From NCBI GenBank assembly GCA_963575745.1, contig CAUYUJ010007486.1, positions 1 to 40,000 on the forward strand: DNA of 40,000 bases. The letters are read 5' to 3'. The position numbers and the translations under genes are program-made. The notes below the pieces were generated by a model. The model was not told the origin of the DNA. It saw only the letters and a program-made list of their open reading frames with translations, and ran no database searches. Shown here in pieces: positions 10,151 through 21,100 of this stretch. Every line of letters begins with the position of its first letter. Position 1 is the stretch's first letter. This DNA comes from Prorocentrum cordatum. Taxonomy: Eukaryota; Sar; Dinophyceae; Prorocentrales; Prorocentraceae.

Positions 10151-10212
10151 TGAAAAGAAGAACATGCCAAAATCCTTGAAAAACCTAAGGAAAATCAATG
10201 ATTTTAACCTAT
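10151..10212. repeat. AT-rich core between CTTGG blocks
   Basis: Contains GCCAAAATCCTTGAAAAACC, then TAAGGAAAATCAATGATTTT. The reverse complement of the same core lies at about 39259-39305 inside the second CTTGG array. The core contains a near-palindrome (AAAATCAATGATTTT). Confidence 0.75.
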
Positions 10213-10440
10213 TCGGGCCTTCCTGGAGGGCGTCTTGGAGGGCTCTTGGGCCGTCTTGGAGGCCTTTTGCGGGCCTTTTGGGCCGTCTTAGACCATCTTG
10301 AGGCCATCTTGGGCCGTCTTGGGTGCATCTTGGAGCCATCTTACCCGTCTTGGAGGCCATCTTGGCCGTCTTGGAAGCATCTTGGAGGCCATCTTGGGCC
10401 ATCTTGGCCGTCTTGGAGGCCATCTTGGGCCAAGTTGGGG
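10213..10440. repeat. CTTGG array, block 2 (direct repeat of block 1)
   Basis: Nearly base-for-base repeat of 9790-10005, displaced by about 425 bases. It includes the same irregular units (CTTACCCGT, GGTGCATCTTGGAGCCAT), so it is a segmental duplication and not independent slippage. Confidence 0.9.
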
Positions 10441-10803
10441 CAACAAAGGCATTGACAGATGGATTTTCGGAAACTTGCGGGTGGCCGGCGGGACGGGCCG
10501 AAGCCCACTGGGGAGTTCTTTTAGAAAAAGAACCAAAACCAAAACCTGAAACATCCAGCACGCCGTGCACCCCTGTGGCAAGACCACAGGGGGCGGCGGA
10601 TCTAGTGGTTTTCGGCCCATCCCGCCACCGTGCCTGGGTTGTAGGTCAGAGGCCTCTTGGATGTTCGTTGAGATCTCGTGGCGGGCCTTTCGAGGGTTTC
10701 TTTGGAGGCAGTTTTGAGGGCTCTTGGGGGCCGTCGGGGCTTCTGTTTAGGCCTCTTGGGGTATTTTGCAAGCCTCTTGGGCCTCATGGCGGCTGCTTGG
10801 CCG
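10441..10803. repeat. Mixed sequence and decayed CTTGG units
   Basis: About 200 bases of non-repetitive sequence (10441-10640) are followed by scattered CTTGG/CTCTTGG units to about 10800. Coding-like sequence starts directly after, so the array end is the best visible estimate for the left boundary of the LINE-type element. Confidence 0.55.
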
Positions 10804-11514
10804 TCTAGAGTTGTACACTGGGGAGGGAGATCTGGAGACACCTCCGACGCTCTCCATGTTCTAACCCCTGAAAGCGGCAACGACGGCGTCGTCGCGCAGA
10901 TCATCAGGTGGAAGGAGGAGCTGAGACAATCCAGCAACGGTAGAATCACAGCCGAATGGGTCACCACGAGAGTGCAGCTCCCTCGGGACGAGCTCCTAAG
11001 GTACCAAGGGCTCGAGATGCTCTTCCATCATGTACTTCGCTGTCGGACAGCGAGACCCATGACCGGAAGCGACGGCCTCCGTGCCCCCCTGGATAATTTG
11101 CAGGCGGCAGCGCAAATCACCACGCTGGCCCACTCCACGGCGTGCATTTGGAGAGCCCATGAGACGAGCGACCCAGTGCACATTCCAGTCCCCCCTAGAG
11201 CAGCGTGCCCGGCGCATGCCATAGCTTCGGCGACAGCCGGGGCCATGGGACACAGAGTAGGTATTTGTGGAACAGGATTGCTTCTTCTTGCTACCCCTGA
11301 AAGGATCGCTGCCCCTGTCCTGCGGCACCTTCGCGACGAGCTCCCACGTATATTTGGAGAAGAGTCCTCCACGCCAGCCCTGGGACCGCGCCGAATCCTC
11401 CTGGAAGGACCCCAGGACGGGGGACCCTCCTTTGTACGCCTCTCCGACCCCGAGGACGGCTTCCACTTACGATGGAACCTAGCTGACACGGGACAAACAC
11501 GGCCTGCCTGCTGA
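10804..11514 (+). pseudogene. LINE ORF1-like region, part 1
   Basis: Open frame from within the CTTGG array to a TGA at 11512; the LINE-specific part begins about 10804. It encodes about 235 residues of normal composition (near 10820: HWGGRSGDTSDALHVLTPES). I see no zinc knuckle, coiled coil or known fold. Its place upstream of the enzymatic domains suggests the RNA-binding or Gag-like protein of the element, by position only. Coding character continues after the stop in the +1-shifted frame (EQASTVYAWFPDV near 11555), so the TGA is probably the result of a frameshift at about 11500. Confidence 0.5.
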
Positions 11515-12770
11515 CGTCATGCAAGCCGTAGAGGCCACCACTGGACCCGACACTGTCGAGCAAGCTTCCACCGTGTATGCCTGGTTTCCCGACGTCTCGG
11601 ACTATAGGTGCATGACGCAAGTCCGCATACGCCTGGCGGCCGCGGACGCCATGGCGGCGGCCTTTGTCGGCACCAGCTGCCCAAACGATCAGGATCTTTC
11701 CCGCGACACCGAGCAGAGATCCCATGCACAGAGCTGCCGCCGTCTCCAGAGAACAGCAGGAGCACGTGGACGCGCTGGCCAGATCCTCCGTCCGACAAGC
11801 TCCCAGGCGTGCCACACAGCCCCAAATCCTCGAAATCACCACTATGGATAGGCACGGCGCCCAATTGGGAGGAGTGCACCTACGCAGTATGCGCCCTGAC
11901 GCCTGGCTCCCTGGACACAGCACTCTTCGACTCTACTCGGCGGCAGTGGGCTCAGCGAACGCTCAGATACTAACTCGACTCTGGCCGCTACCTGCCGGCC
12001 CGAACGGAGCGTCGCACCCAGCCAACACCAGGGCCGCCCCACCTGCCCTCACAGACGACTGGCTACGAGACAATGCCAGGGCCATGAGCAGGAATGCTCC
12101 TAACACGCTACCCAGCGAGTACTTCGGAGAAGGCTTACGGGACTATGAGACTGTTCTCCAGCCGGGGGAGTACCTCCTTGCGGCAGTTGCTGCTGGGGGA
12201 GCAGTGGAGCCCACCACTAGCGGCGAGGCAGGATTCCTCTTCACCACGGTTCCCACCTGGGTGACGATATTCCCCCCCGCCGATGCAGACATCAGAGCGG
12301 CCACAAGAGGCGCAGACAGACCACAAGCCAGGTTGAAGCTCCAGCTGGCCGCCGGCACAATTCACGTCGCGCGACTGGACTCCACGCCCGCGGTGACCCC
12401 ATCCCCCGCCTCCCTGGGACTGCAGGTCAACGTACCCAGCCAGCAACCTCTCCCCAGACGCACCACCGCCTCTCTTAACCCACCCCCTGGTCCAGCCAGA
12501 CCTACCCACTTCCCAGAGCTTGCTGAGGTCCTTGTTAGCACATGCAGACCCTCCCCGGGTGACCTAGTACGAGCAGACGAGGATGCATTAGGGATCGCGC
12601 GAGGCATGCTGGGCAGGTTTGTCGCAGTTGTCCCTGAGCAATTGGTCCACGACATGGCCCGAGGTGCGCAGCGCCGGATCGCGCTCGAAATTCGCAGGCA
12701 ACTGGAAGGCCGGCCCATGCAGAGATACAACTGGGACTGCCATTTGGATCCTGCAGCTTGCCAATCCGAG
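11515..12770 (+). pseudogene. LINE ORF1-like region, part 2
   Basis: Two frames carry this part: 11515 to about 11700 (MQAVEATTGPDTVEQAS at 11519) and then the next frame to about 12760, where it runs out as CQSEEPGPRPRVATHS before the TGA at 12807. Around 12540-12700 it reads LGIARGMLGRFVAVVPEQLV and RRIALEIRRQLEG, which could be amphipathic helices. No known domain is recognised. Coding continues after about 12760 in another frame (IRELGTREEVTRQLPF near 12805). Confidence 0.5.
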
Positions 12771-13572
12771 GAACCTGGACCGCGACCACGCGTGGCAACT
12801 CATTCGTGAGCTCGGGACCCGAGAGGAAGTCACAAGACAGCTCCCGTTCACACAATGGCTCGCGCCCGAGACTGACGCCACATACTCGGCACACCAGCCA
12901 TGGCTCAAAGTCCCTGGATCGAGAGGAGCCGAAGTGGACGCTGCTACTTCACATCCCATCCCAGCAGATGTCACCGCCGCCCTGGACGCCCTGATCAACA
13001 GGCCCTCCAACCTCCACTGGGAAGAACGGCAGCGCCACGATCCTGGCAGAGTGACTCGAGGACGGAGAGGAGGCTCACAGGCGGCCAGGACCGCGGATGC
13101 GGGAGACAGGCACGTCGGCCCCCCAGGCGCTGGCGGTCGCAGAAGTCGCAGCCGAGTAAACCCCGCGGCCGCCGCAGCAGGAACGCAAGCCAGCGCCGAA
13201 AGTTCACCAGCTGCCCCAAGCCCAGGTTCGACAGCGCCCCCCGCAGGCCCCACGGCGGCGACAGCGCCACCAGAGCAGGCGGGCGCAGGCCCTTTGGCGA
13301 TTGGCCAGCAAACCAGCAGAGACGCTACCGGGGCTGAAGGCAGCCGGGCTGCAGAGGCAAGTGGGACACAACCACAGGCAACGGCACCAGCACCAGGCGC
13401 GGCTGCGGTACCACCATCCCTGGGCAGCACGCCAGGAGGAGACGGAGCGGTGGACAGCGGCGGAAGTTCCGGAGGTAACACCGGGCAAGTGCCCCCGCAG
13501 GGGGCCCCAGTGAATCCCGCGCCACCTAGCGGGGTAGCGGGACAGATCCAGGCACCTCCAGCCGAAGGGGGG
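12760..13572 (+). pseudogene. LINE ORF1-like region, part 3 (Ala/Pro/Gly/Gln-rich linker)
   Basis: Begins with structured-looking sequence (LANPRNLDRDHAWQLIRELG), then becomes disordered-looking from about 13050 with many Ala, Pro, Gly, Ser and Gln. It ends at a run of ten G at about 13569-13578. Coding-like composition continues in another frame after the run, making it a likely single-base indel or homopolymer error. Confidence 0.5.
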
Positions 13573-14941
13573 GGGGGGGCCCTGGGAGCGCAGGTGGCCC
13601 CGTGCCGGCGGACGCCCCCGCCGCGCCAGCAGGAGAGAACGGGACGGGCACTTCAGGCAGTCCCGAGACCGCCATTGCCACACATCCCCCCAGAAGTGAT
13701 CCGACCTCCCCAACAGTCGCGCGAGCGAGCCCGGAGCAGCCCACAGCAGGAAGCGGGAGCGCCGCGGCGCCAGAGGCTGCCAGGAGCAGGCGAAGCACAC
13801 CAGAAGCCACCAGGATAGCGGGCAGGAGGAGAGAGGGATCCCTGACAACCGCACCTCCACAGGCCTCAACGGACCCGCCCCCAGCCCAGGCCAGAAGACC
13901 GCCCCCCGGCACGGTGGAAAGATGCAGTAGCGACCCCCTTGGTCGAGGAGACACCCCAAGAAACGGGCTAGAGCTCCCACCGTGCATGGATCCGGATTGG
14001 CGGCGAGAGTACGAGGCAATGGCGCACACGTTGAGACAAGCGCAAACCCAAGCCACAGATGGCACAGGCAGTCCTCCCACCGCAGAAGAGTGGAATCGGG
14101 TGCTGAGCACGATAGCGTGGGCCGCCGCGACACCGCAACTTGACAAAACCGTGCGGGACCTGCATGAAGAACTTGGCATGTCAATGAGAATACCAGACGC
14201 CTTCAGCGCCTATTGGAGAACCTATCCTCCCCCTGGGACGCGCAACCCCATGGGTAGAAGAATACACACACGTTTTGCGGCACCAACGGCGGACGTGGCT
14301 TGTGCCCAACTCCGACAGCTCGCAGGCAGCCCAGCGGCGCGCTCGGACAGCGCACTGGCCCCCGATGCCCCCTTCCAGGACCTCGCACCTGGCATGCTCC
14401 GCACCGTCCTGCGCGCGGGCGCTGGCTCCCCATACTCCGACGACAGAGACCAGGTCTCACGGGAAACGGTAGAGGCTTCCACAAGGAACCTCCGCAGAAC
14501 TGAAAACATTTCCCGTCGTGCCAGCACGCCCAGACCCGCGCGCGCAGCGGCTGCAACTGGCGAAAGCACAGCAGAGACCGCCGCAGCTGGGCGTGGTCGA
14601 ACTAGAAGCGCGGCCGGACCACGGCGGCCTAGAACCAGTGCTCAGCCGCGCAGAACTGCTGCCGCCAGGGCACGCAGAAGCTCTTCCCGCCGAGCTCCCC
14701 CGGGGACGAGAAACGAGGTGCAGCGGACGACCCCACAGGGCACCCGCGAGCCAGAGCAGGAGGCAACACCAGCAGAGAAAGATCCACCAGGCCAGGCACC
14801 AGAACACCCAACACTAGGTCCCTTATCGATCTCTGGGAGAGCACCAGCCGCCGAGCAGCCGAGGGCGCTCCCCCCGCTGGTGCAGGCCGCGGAACCACCA
14901 GACAGGCATCGGGGCCAGCAAGTGCAGAGGACGGCCAAACA
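13573..14941 (+). pseudogene. LINE ORF1-like region, part 4
   Basis: Long open frame after the G10 run (to 15164, overlapping the next segment). It has Pro/Ala-rich ends around a more ordered middle at about 13980-14290: PPCMDPDWRREYEAMAH, LDKTVRDLHEELGMSM and IPDAFSAYWRTYPPPGTR. The middle may be a small helical domain. From about 14500 it is Arg/Ala/Pro-rich. The reading moves to the methyltransferase frame by about 14942. Function is unknown; it lies between ORF1-like sequence and the enzyme and may be a linker in a single polyprotein. Confidence 0.45.
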
Positions 14942-16675
14942 CGCAGAGCGCGGCCCCGACCAGCGGGATTCACACCAGACGAGGCCACCGCGGCTCCCCA
15001 GCCCGCTGACGTGCTCCAACAGGTTTGGGAGCGCCACAGGGATGAACGAACGGGTCTCTCCCCAGTTGCCCCTGCAGACACTACGCTGGCGGCGTATCAG
15101 ATTGCAGGCCTGGATAACACGCAGATCATCGGCACGCTCCGGACCCTTCAGCAGGACGGCCTAGTCCCCCTCTGCCCCACTGACGACGCCTGGGATATCT
15201 CGGGACACCTCAGGCTCGATACAAGTGTCGGCCCTGGACAAGACGACGACTGGACACTCGATTTCACGCAGCAGGCGAGAGCTCGAGTTGTAGACCCGAG
15301 ACCGAACCCACGTGCGGACACAGACCCAAGCCTCCACCTGGTCTCACTCTTCGACGGATGGGGACTGGAAAGACTCGCGATCGGAGACCTCATGGCGAAG
15401 GTCGCCACCGTTCCACGCTTCAGGTCTTCCACCTCTGTCGAAATTAATGAAGAAGCCGCTTCTCGCGTGGAGAGGCGCTGGGACCGCGACAATGCTGCAC
15501 TCCTTGACGGAGGTCCTCCACACGAGAGGCTGGGGGTAGACGTCTGGGACCTGCTGGGGGGAGAAGAAGATCAGAATTCCTGGACCAGTCACCTGAGAAC
15601 CATCGACCCTGGAAGCCTCCTCGTCATCATTGCCGGATTTCCGTGCACGAACCTGTCCTCGGCGAGCCAACACGGAGGATTGGATGGACTAGCCGGTTCC
15701 CAGTCGGTACATTTCTTCGTCGTCCCGCTCCTTTGGATCATCGCGCACAGGGCGCGGCCGGACATCCGCGTGCTAGTGTGCTGCGAAAACGTAGCCACGA
15801 TGCAAGCGGCACACAGGCAGGCGATGTGCACAGCCCTGGGAGAGATACCGCTCGACTGGGCGGTACGCCTCGATGCCGCCTCCTCGGTGGCTAGCCCAAG
15901 AGACCGCCTCTGGCTCAGCAATTGCCCCCCCGCCGAAGACACCATTACGCATCCCAGACTCCCGAGCCCCTGGGAAAGACGGTGGACATACCGCCCAGAC
16001 GGACGCATCCCCACGTGGACCCAGTCCAGAGCTCCAGCGAGTGCCCCTGAAGCCATAGTCCCGAGCAGCTACCAGACGCACCCGTCGTGCCTCCTGTACA
16101 GCGAAGACAGCAGCTACAGGTGGCTCCTCCGCACTCTCACCGACACCAGGAATGGCATTAAGAACATACTCGCTGAGACAGGAGCCGAGCAGCGCTTTCA
16201 GGGGTGCACTGAGGGGCTGGCACTCGTCTTTCAAGGCAGAGAGCGGGAAAGCCTTGCCAGCGAAGGAAAGGTCAAGGCCTGGGCAGGATGGCTGCTTGCT
16301 CACGGAAGAGAGCATGGACTCCGAGTCCCCTCCCCCGAGGAACGTGCTCGAGCAGTGGGACTGGGGTCCTACTACCGGTCCTTAGCCATCAGTGGGAGAA
16401 TGCTTTACGACGCCGTAGGCATCCATTTCGACCCCAGGTGCCTCCAGCGTAGACTCGCGTCTGCCATCCTAGCACGAAGCCGGGACGAACCCGTGCCTGG
16501 ACAGCAGCACACAGCACCGACCGAGAGGCACGCGTGGGCCGCATGGAGGCAGGCGCGCAGCTTCGCGGGCAGAAACTGCCCATGGGCACCCCTCGCGGAA
16601 ACCCCTTTTCCAGACGACATACTACGAACAATGCAGCGGCAGCAGCACTTCCCGCCCGGACCGCCGTTCCCCTAG
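14942..16675 (+). CDS. C5-cytosine DNA methyltransferase domain of the LINE
   Basis: The frame is open from at least 14942 to the TAG at 16673; the near-start at 15011 is GTG and is probably internal. Residue numbers count from 15011. Motif I is LVSLFDGWG (110-118, AdoMet binding), motif II is VEIN (143-146), motif IV is AGFPCTNLSSAS (208-219) with catalytic Cys212, motif VI is ENV (259-261), motif VIII is SPRDRLW (295-301), and a motif X-like SGRMLYDAVG lies at 461-470. Motif order and spacing are those of a complete catalytic domain. The SGR-type motif X and short target-recognition region look more DNMT3-like than DNMT1-like. No PWWP or ADD domain is visible. Predicted to transfer methyl groups from S-adenosylmethionine to cytosine, most simply on the element's own new DNA. 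This is the longest undamaged domain of the element apart from RT. Confidence 0.92.
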   Translation, partial: RRARPRPAGFTPDEATAAPQPADVLQQVWERHRDERTGLSPVAPADTTLAAYQIAGLDNTQIIGTLRTLQQDGLVPLCPTDDAWDISGHLRLDTSVGPGQDDDWTLDFTQQARARVVDPRPNPRADTDPSLHLVSLFDGWGLERLAIGDLMAKVATVPRFRSSTSVEINEEAASRVERRWDRDNAALLDGGPPHERLGVDVWDLLGGEEDQNSWTSHLRTIDPGSLLVIIAGFPCTNLSSASQHGGLDGLAGSQSVHFFVVPLLWIIAHRARPDIRVLVCCENVATMQAAHRQAMCTALGEIPLDWAVRLDAASSVASPRDRLWLSNCPPAEDTITHPRLPSPWERRWTYRPDGRIPTWTQSRAPASAPEAIVPSSYQTHPSCLLYSEDSSYRWLLRTLTDTRNGIKNILAETGAEQRFQGCTEGLALVFQGRERESLASEGKVKAWAGWLLAHGREHGLRVPSPEERARAVGLGSYYRSLAISGRMLYDAVGIHFDPRCLQRRLASAILARSRDEPVPGQQHTAPTERHAWAAWRQARSFAGRNCPWAPLAETPFPDDILRTMQRQQHFPPGPPFP

Positions 16676-16887
16676 ACTCGCCTGAGGACCCGGGGTCGCT
16701 ATATCGCGCCCTCGGGCCCCCCCCGACCACGAACCTCATACCGGGGGCGAGAACTAGAGCGTGGCAAGCTGCCTGCTCATCCCTGGGTCGTGCCCTAGCA
16801 CCGCACTGCAACTATACCGTCAGGCGGCCACGGTCCCTCTAGCCCTACCTGCACGCCACCGCCTGGGCCAATCCCACATGGGCGGAC
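16676..16887 (+). pseudogene. Linker between methyltransferase and endonuclease
   Basis: After the methyltransferase TAG, coding character continues in the endonuclease frame (SPEDPGSLYRALGPPPTTN from about 16680). That frame has a TAG at 16840-16842 and then runs on as PYLHATAWANPTWADMCGDW into the endonuclease without another stop. The two enzymes were therefore probably parts of one polyprotein, now separated by a frameshift near 16650 and one nonsense codon. Confidence 0.5.
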
Positions 16888-18137
16888 ATGTGCGGGGACT
16901 GGTCTCTACGGAGCCTTGTCGACGCAATAGCTAGTGCCACACAGCGCGGTACGCTTAAACTTGGTTGCTGGAACGTCAGATACCTCAAGAGTACGACAGC
17001 ACACAAGAACATGATCAAGCACGCTTTTCTGACGCAGCTGACCACCAACGGGAGAATTGGGCTCATTCAGGAGACTCACTGGACTGAGCATGAAGCGGCG
17101 GTCTGGTCCACCATGTTCCATGCTCGCACGCTTATAGCATCGCCTGCCTACGCAGGACCGGCCGGAGGCCGCGCCGGCGGGGTGGCGATCCTCATCCCGC
17201 ACGGTGCTGCGCTTATTCGTTCCGAGGATCTTGTCCCTGGGTGCGCCATTGCTGCCACGATTAGACAAGATGAAAGCGTCTACCGCCTGGTGACGGCGTA
17301 TCTCCCTCCGTCTAGGAAGACCGAAACCATAGATGCCATCCGCCAGGCCATCGAGAGATGGGATGACACCCCCACCTACTGGGGCGGTGACGTGAACATG
17401 CAGTTGACAACCCCAGGGAAGGCGAAACCGACGATGCCGCGGCTCTCACCGATCTGCTCGCCCAGACAGGATCTTGCATCTGCCACTGCGACGGCCCCAC
17501 GAGGGTCGACGCAGACAACGAGTCGCAAATTGATATCGTCGCTTGTCCTTACCGACAGCTTGGGGCATATGGAGTCAGGAAGGCATGGAAACCGTCCGTT
17601 TCGGACCACGCCATCATGTACCTGGAACCTCAGGGCGCCCCCAGAACACGCAGAGACAACACCATACGGGCTGGTGACTTGCGCCTTCTGCCGGACGAGG
17701 CGCACGCAGAGCTAAGAGCCATCTACACGTTCCTCGAGCGTACCTTCGGACTGCCCGACGTTGACCTGACCGGGCTCCTGCAGCCCGCCGACTGGGTCCG
17801 CCCGGCGGCCCCGGGCCAATTCCCAGCGAGACACAGGGACAACGACGATGGTGAAGGAGAAATGGAGCAGGAGCCTTCAGCTCCGCCTCCGCCCCCTCCC
17901 CAGGTTGACGACCACACTGTCCCCCTCTTTCCTGCACTACTCACTCTTGGTCGTCACGCCATGTCGGCGGCCATCCAGGACTGGTGGAGGAAGTGGCGCA
18001 GGAACAAGACCAACCGCTCTCCGGGTACTCTCCTCGCTGCAGCGGCGAGATCCGAATCCAGCACACGCCCTGTGGGGGTACTTGCGGCATGGCTAGCCGA
18101 GTACGATTGGGACGGCAACGACCTGGCCCCCCAATAG
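16888..18137 (+). pseudogene. APE-type endonuclease domain of the LINE (frameshifted)
   Basis: Exonuclease-endonuclease-phosphatase fold that nicks target DNA to prime reverse transcription. From the ATG at 16888 the first frame gives LGCWNVRYL (Asn29), IQETHW (Glu62), VTAYLPP (Tyr138) and GGDVN (Asp168, Asn170). At about 17400 the reading moves to the -1 frame, which continues with ALTDLLAQTG, ESQIDIVACP (metal-binding Asp) and SDHAIMYL (catalytic Asp-His). All catalytic residues survive across the single frameshift. After the domain the second frame runs through a Pro-rich linker to a TAG at 18135-18137. The RT lies in the same frame with no further stop, so this TAG alone separates endonuclease from RT. 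Confidence 0.9.
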
Positions 18138-21100
18138 GCCGCCACCTGGTTGAGAAAGTGGGACAATGACACCGCTCAGAGGCGGGCGGCCCGGCTCACC
18201 CCCGCACAGAGGGGCCCCGGCGTCGAGCGCCCCGCCCTCGCCTCGCACTACCGCACGGGCCGAGAGATCTTCGTCAAAACGCACGCCATTCTTGGTGTGC
18301 GCGACACTGATGGGAGATGGAATGAGCGCACGAAGGAAGTCGACGACGTCCTCTGGCGGAGCCGTAGCCATATTTGGCAAACTGCCCCCCCCCTTCCCCC
18401 AGCCGCGGACCGAATCCTCGACGAATATTTCCGGCACAAAGAACTCGGGCAGTTCCCGGACTCCCCCAACCCGCAGTGGGGCAGGATTGCCTCTCTCGTC
18501 CTGGGCCCCAGTGGTAGTGCTCCTGGGGTGGATGGGGAACCGTATGAACTGTACCACCCTGGGGCCCGCTTCGTCGCCTGCCTGCTCGCGCAGGCCTGGT
18601 ATGCTGCTGACCTGAACCCCGATCTTATTGACCTGGTCCTAGGCCCTTCCATCGATTTGCTGGTCTGGATTGGCAAAAAGGCCGCTGCCGAAATGCCGAA
18701 CGACATGCGACCCTTGCAGCTCCCCACCTGCCTACGGAGACTGCACGGTGCGACCATTGCTGACCAGCTAGGTCCGGTGATCGAGCCCAGACTCAGCCCT
18801 CATCAAGCGGCCAAGCGAGGGGGACAGCGTGGTCCCAACATCACAGCTGCCACTAACCACCTTGCCCTGGACCCGGCGCCCGACACCGAACCTGGGCCAA
18901 TGTGGGCAGCCCTGCTAGGCGAGCACCAGGCGGCCGTGGACCAGTACATACAAGACGCTGTTCAATCCCTGGGCCCAGCCCCCAGCACGGCCGTCCTCTT
19001 CTGCGACCAAAACAAAGCCTTTGAGCGTATATCCCTGCAGTGGATGGGGCAGTTGACGGATCGATGGCAACTCCCCAGCTGGCTTCTTCACTCAGTGGAC
19101 GCCCTGGTCAGCTGCAGAAATGTGCGCACCTACAAAGGAAAGTATAAGAGCAGGATAAGGAGGCTCCTTCGCTCCATCGGAATGGGGGGCACTGCCTCCC
19201 CGCTTCTCTGGTGCCTGGGCTACGATCCCCTCATCTGCGCCCTTGAAAACATCACGGGGTCGGACGACCCGACGTACGTGGACGACCTGGCTGCGTTGCT
19301 AGGCGCCACAGCTCAAGCACTCCGTGGTGGCATTGCTCTGCCGTGGCTTGCAATGGCTGCGGGACTCCTGGTTGAGGCCCACAAGTGCAGAGGAGTCGAG
19401 GCACCGAGCAGGATCAACGTCAGGCAACTCCTGGCCACTGCCCCCGTTGATTTCACTGACAATGGCGCCACGATGAGGGTCACCGGCCTTCTGGATACAC
19501 TCATATTGGACATGATCAGCCGGGTCGGAGGACCAGACACCGCCGCTCAGTGCACCCCATGGTCCTGCCCTTGCAGGTGCAATTTCAAAACTGCCCTGGT
19601 CCCAGCCAGCAACCATGAGTGGTGGAGACGCGCCATGGATCACACTCCCTTCGGCGCATCCGCTGTGATGCCCCAGTGGCCTTACCTCGGCGCCTGCGTC
19701 GTATCTCGGGAGGCCGAAGGAGAGGCTTTACCGCCCGGGGGCGCCATGACCCGAGGACAACTCGATGCCCTCGTTGCTGGCACCTGGGGCAAACCGCTTC
19801 CCAAACTCCGGGACAGAGCCATGGCCCTACACTTGGCCAACATGTCGTCGAACAAGACCGCCCTCGCCTGGAATACATATCTGATTGCGCTCATCCCCTA
19901 CCCCTCGCACTACTCTCTCCCCGACACCGTTCAGGAGAGGGCACTGCGTGCTCACCTTAGGGTTGCTCTCGGCTTGGCCTCGGCCTCGTGGATTCCCGAC
20001 AACATTCTCACTGGCCTGAGCATCCGGTTTCAGGTCCCTGGCTGCCCCAAGTGCCCTGTTGCCACCGCGCGCGTGATTGCAGCCAGAGCCCACGTCCTTG
20101 ATGACCTGTGGGGTCCGCTCCAGTCACGACAGAAGGCCGGAAGGAGGTGGAACAAACTCGGGAAATGGGCCCGGGAATTTCCGCCACGGCAAGGGCCCTT
20201 TAGACCCGGCTCCAAGGTTCTGACTGACTCCAGGGCAGCCGACCTATTCAACCGAGCGATAAGGGGGCCTGCCCGATTGCGTGCTCGCTACTTCGGTCGG
20301 GTGGTCTACGTCGCGGCTTGGTCGCAGCTACATGGACACATCGTGCACAAATGGTTCACCGCAACCAGTGACGAACGCAGGTGGGCACTGACAGATGGCG
20401 CTGAATGGTCCCTTCTGCAACACTGTGCATCCTTCACCGAGGCACACCACGTCCTCTGGCTTCTGGCCAACGGCCTGCCCGGCTCCGCACGACGGCGAGG
20501 CGTTGCCGACAGGATCCCCCACCAGTGCAGCTGCGGCAGACCCGCCAAGAGAGCTTGGCTTACTGCGGGACAGCGAGACGATGGACAGGCCTGGTGTGAC
20601 ACCTGCCTTAGGACCTGGTCGGGTGAGGCCGCGCTCTGGCCCCTTCTGGACGATGACGCCCTCCCCGAAGACCTTCGCGCCCTAGCGGCCGAGCGTAGAA
20701 GACGCCACGTAGGCATCCAGGTCCCTATGCGGCAAGGGCTCTACGGAGCCTGTCCACTCTGCGGCCTTGGAGAGGCCACAACCGAGCACGTGTGGCGCTG
20801 GTGCCCCGCGGCCGCCCTGGCCTGGGAAAGAACCAGGGCCCCGGACCACCCCAGGGACCTGGCCACGGCGATGTGCACTCGGGGTCAGCATCAGAGGTTA
20901 GTCTGTCGGCTTTTGCACCAGATCTCCTTCAGGTATTGCGTGAAATTGGACTGCACCCCCCTGGGTGCGGAGGAGGCCGCCAGACTCATTGTCCAGGGTA
21001 TCGTTGTCCCCGACACCGACGTTCAGAGCGACGACGAAGCTGATGATGACTGGCATGAAGGGCAGCCTCCCGTCGCCCCGGCTGACGAAACTGCAGCCTG

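Noticed and set aside
9664-10620. Lys/Arg/Trp/Pro-rich minus-strand ORFs
   Set aside because: They follow the 9-12 base CTTGG units; frame continuity is due to the repeat.
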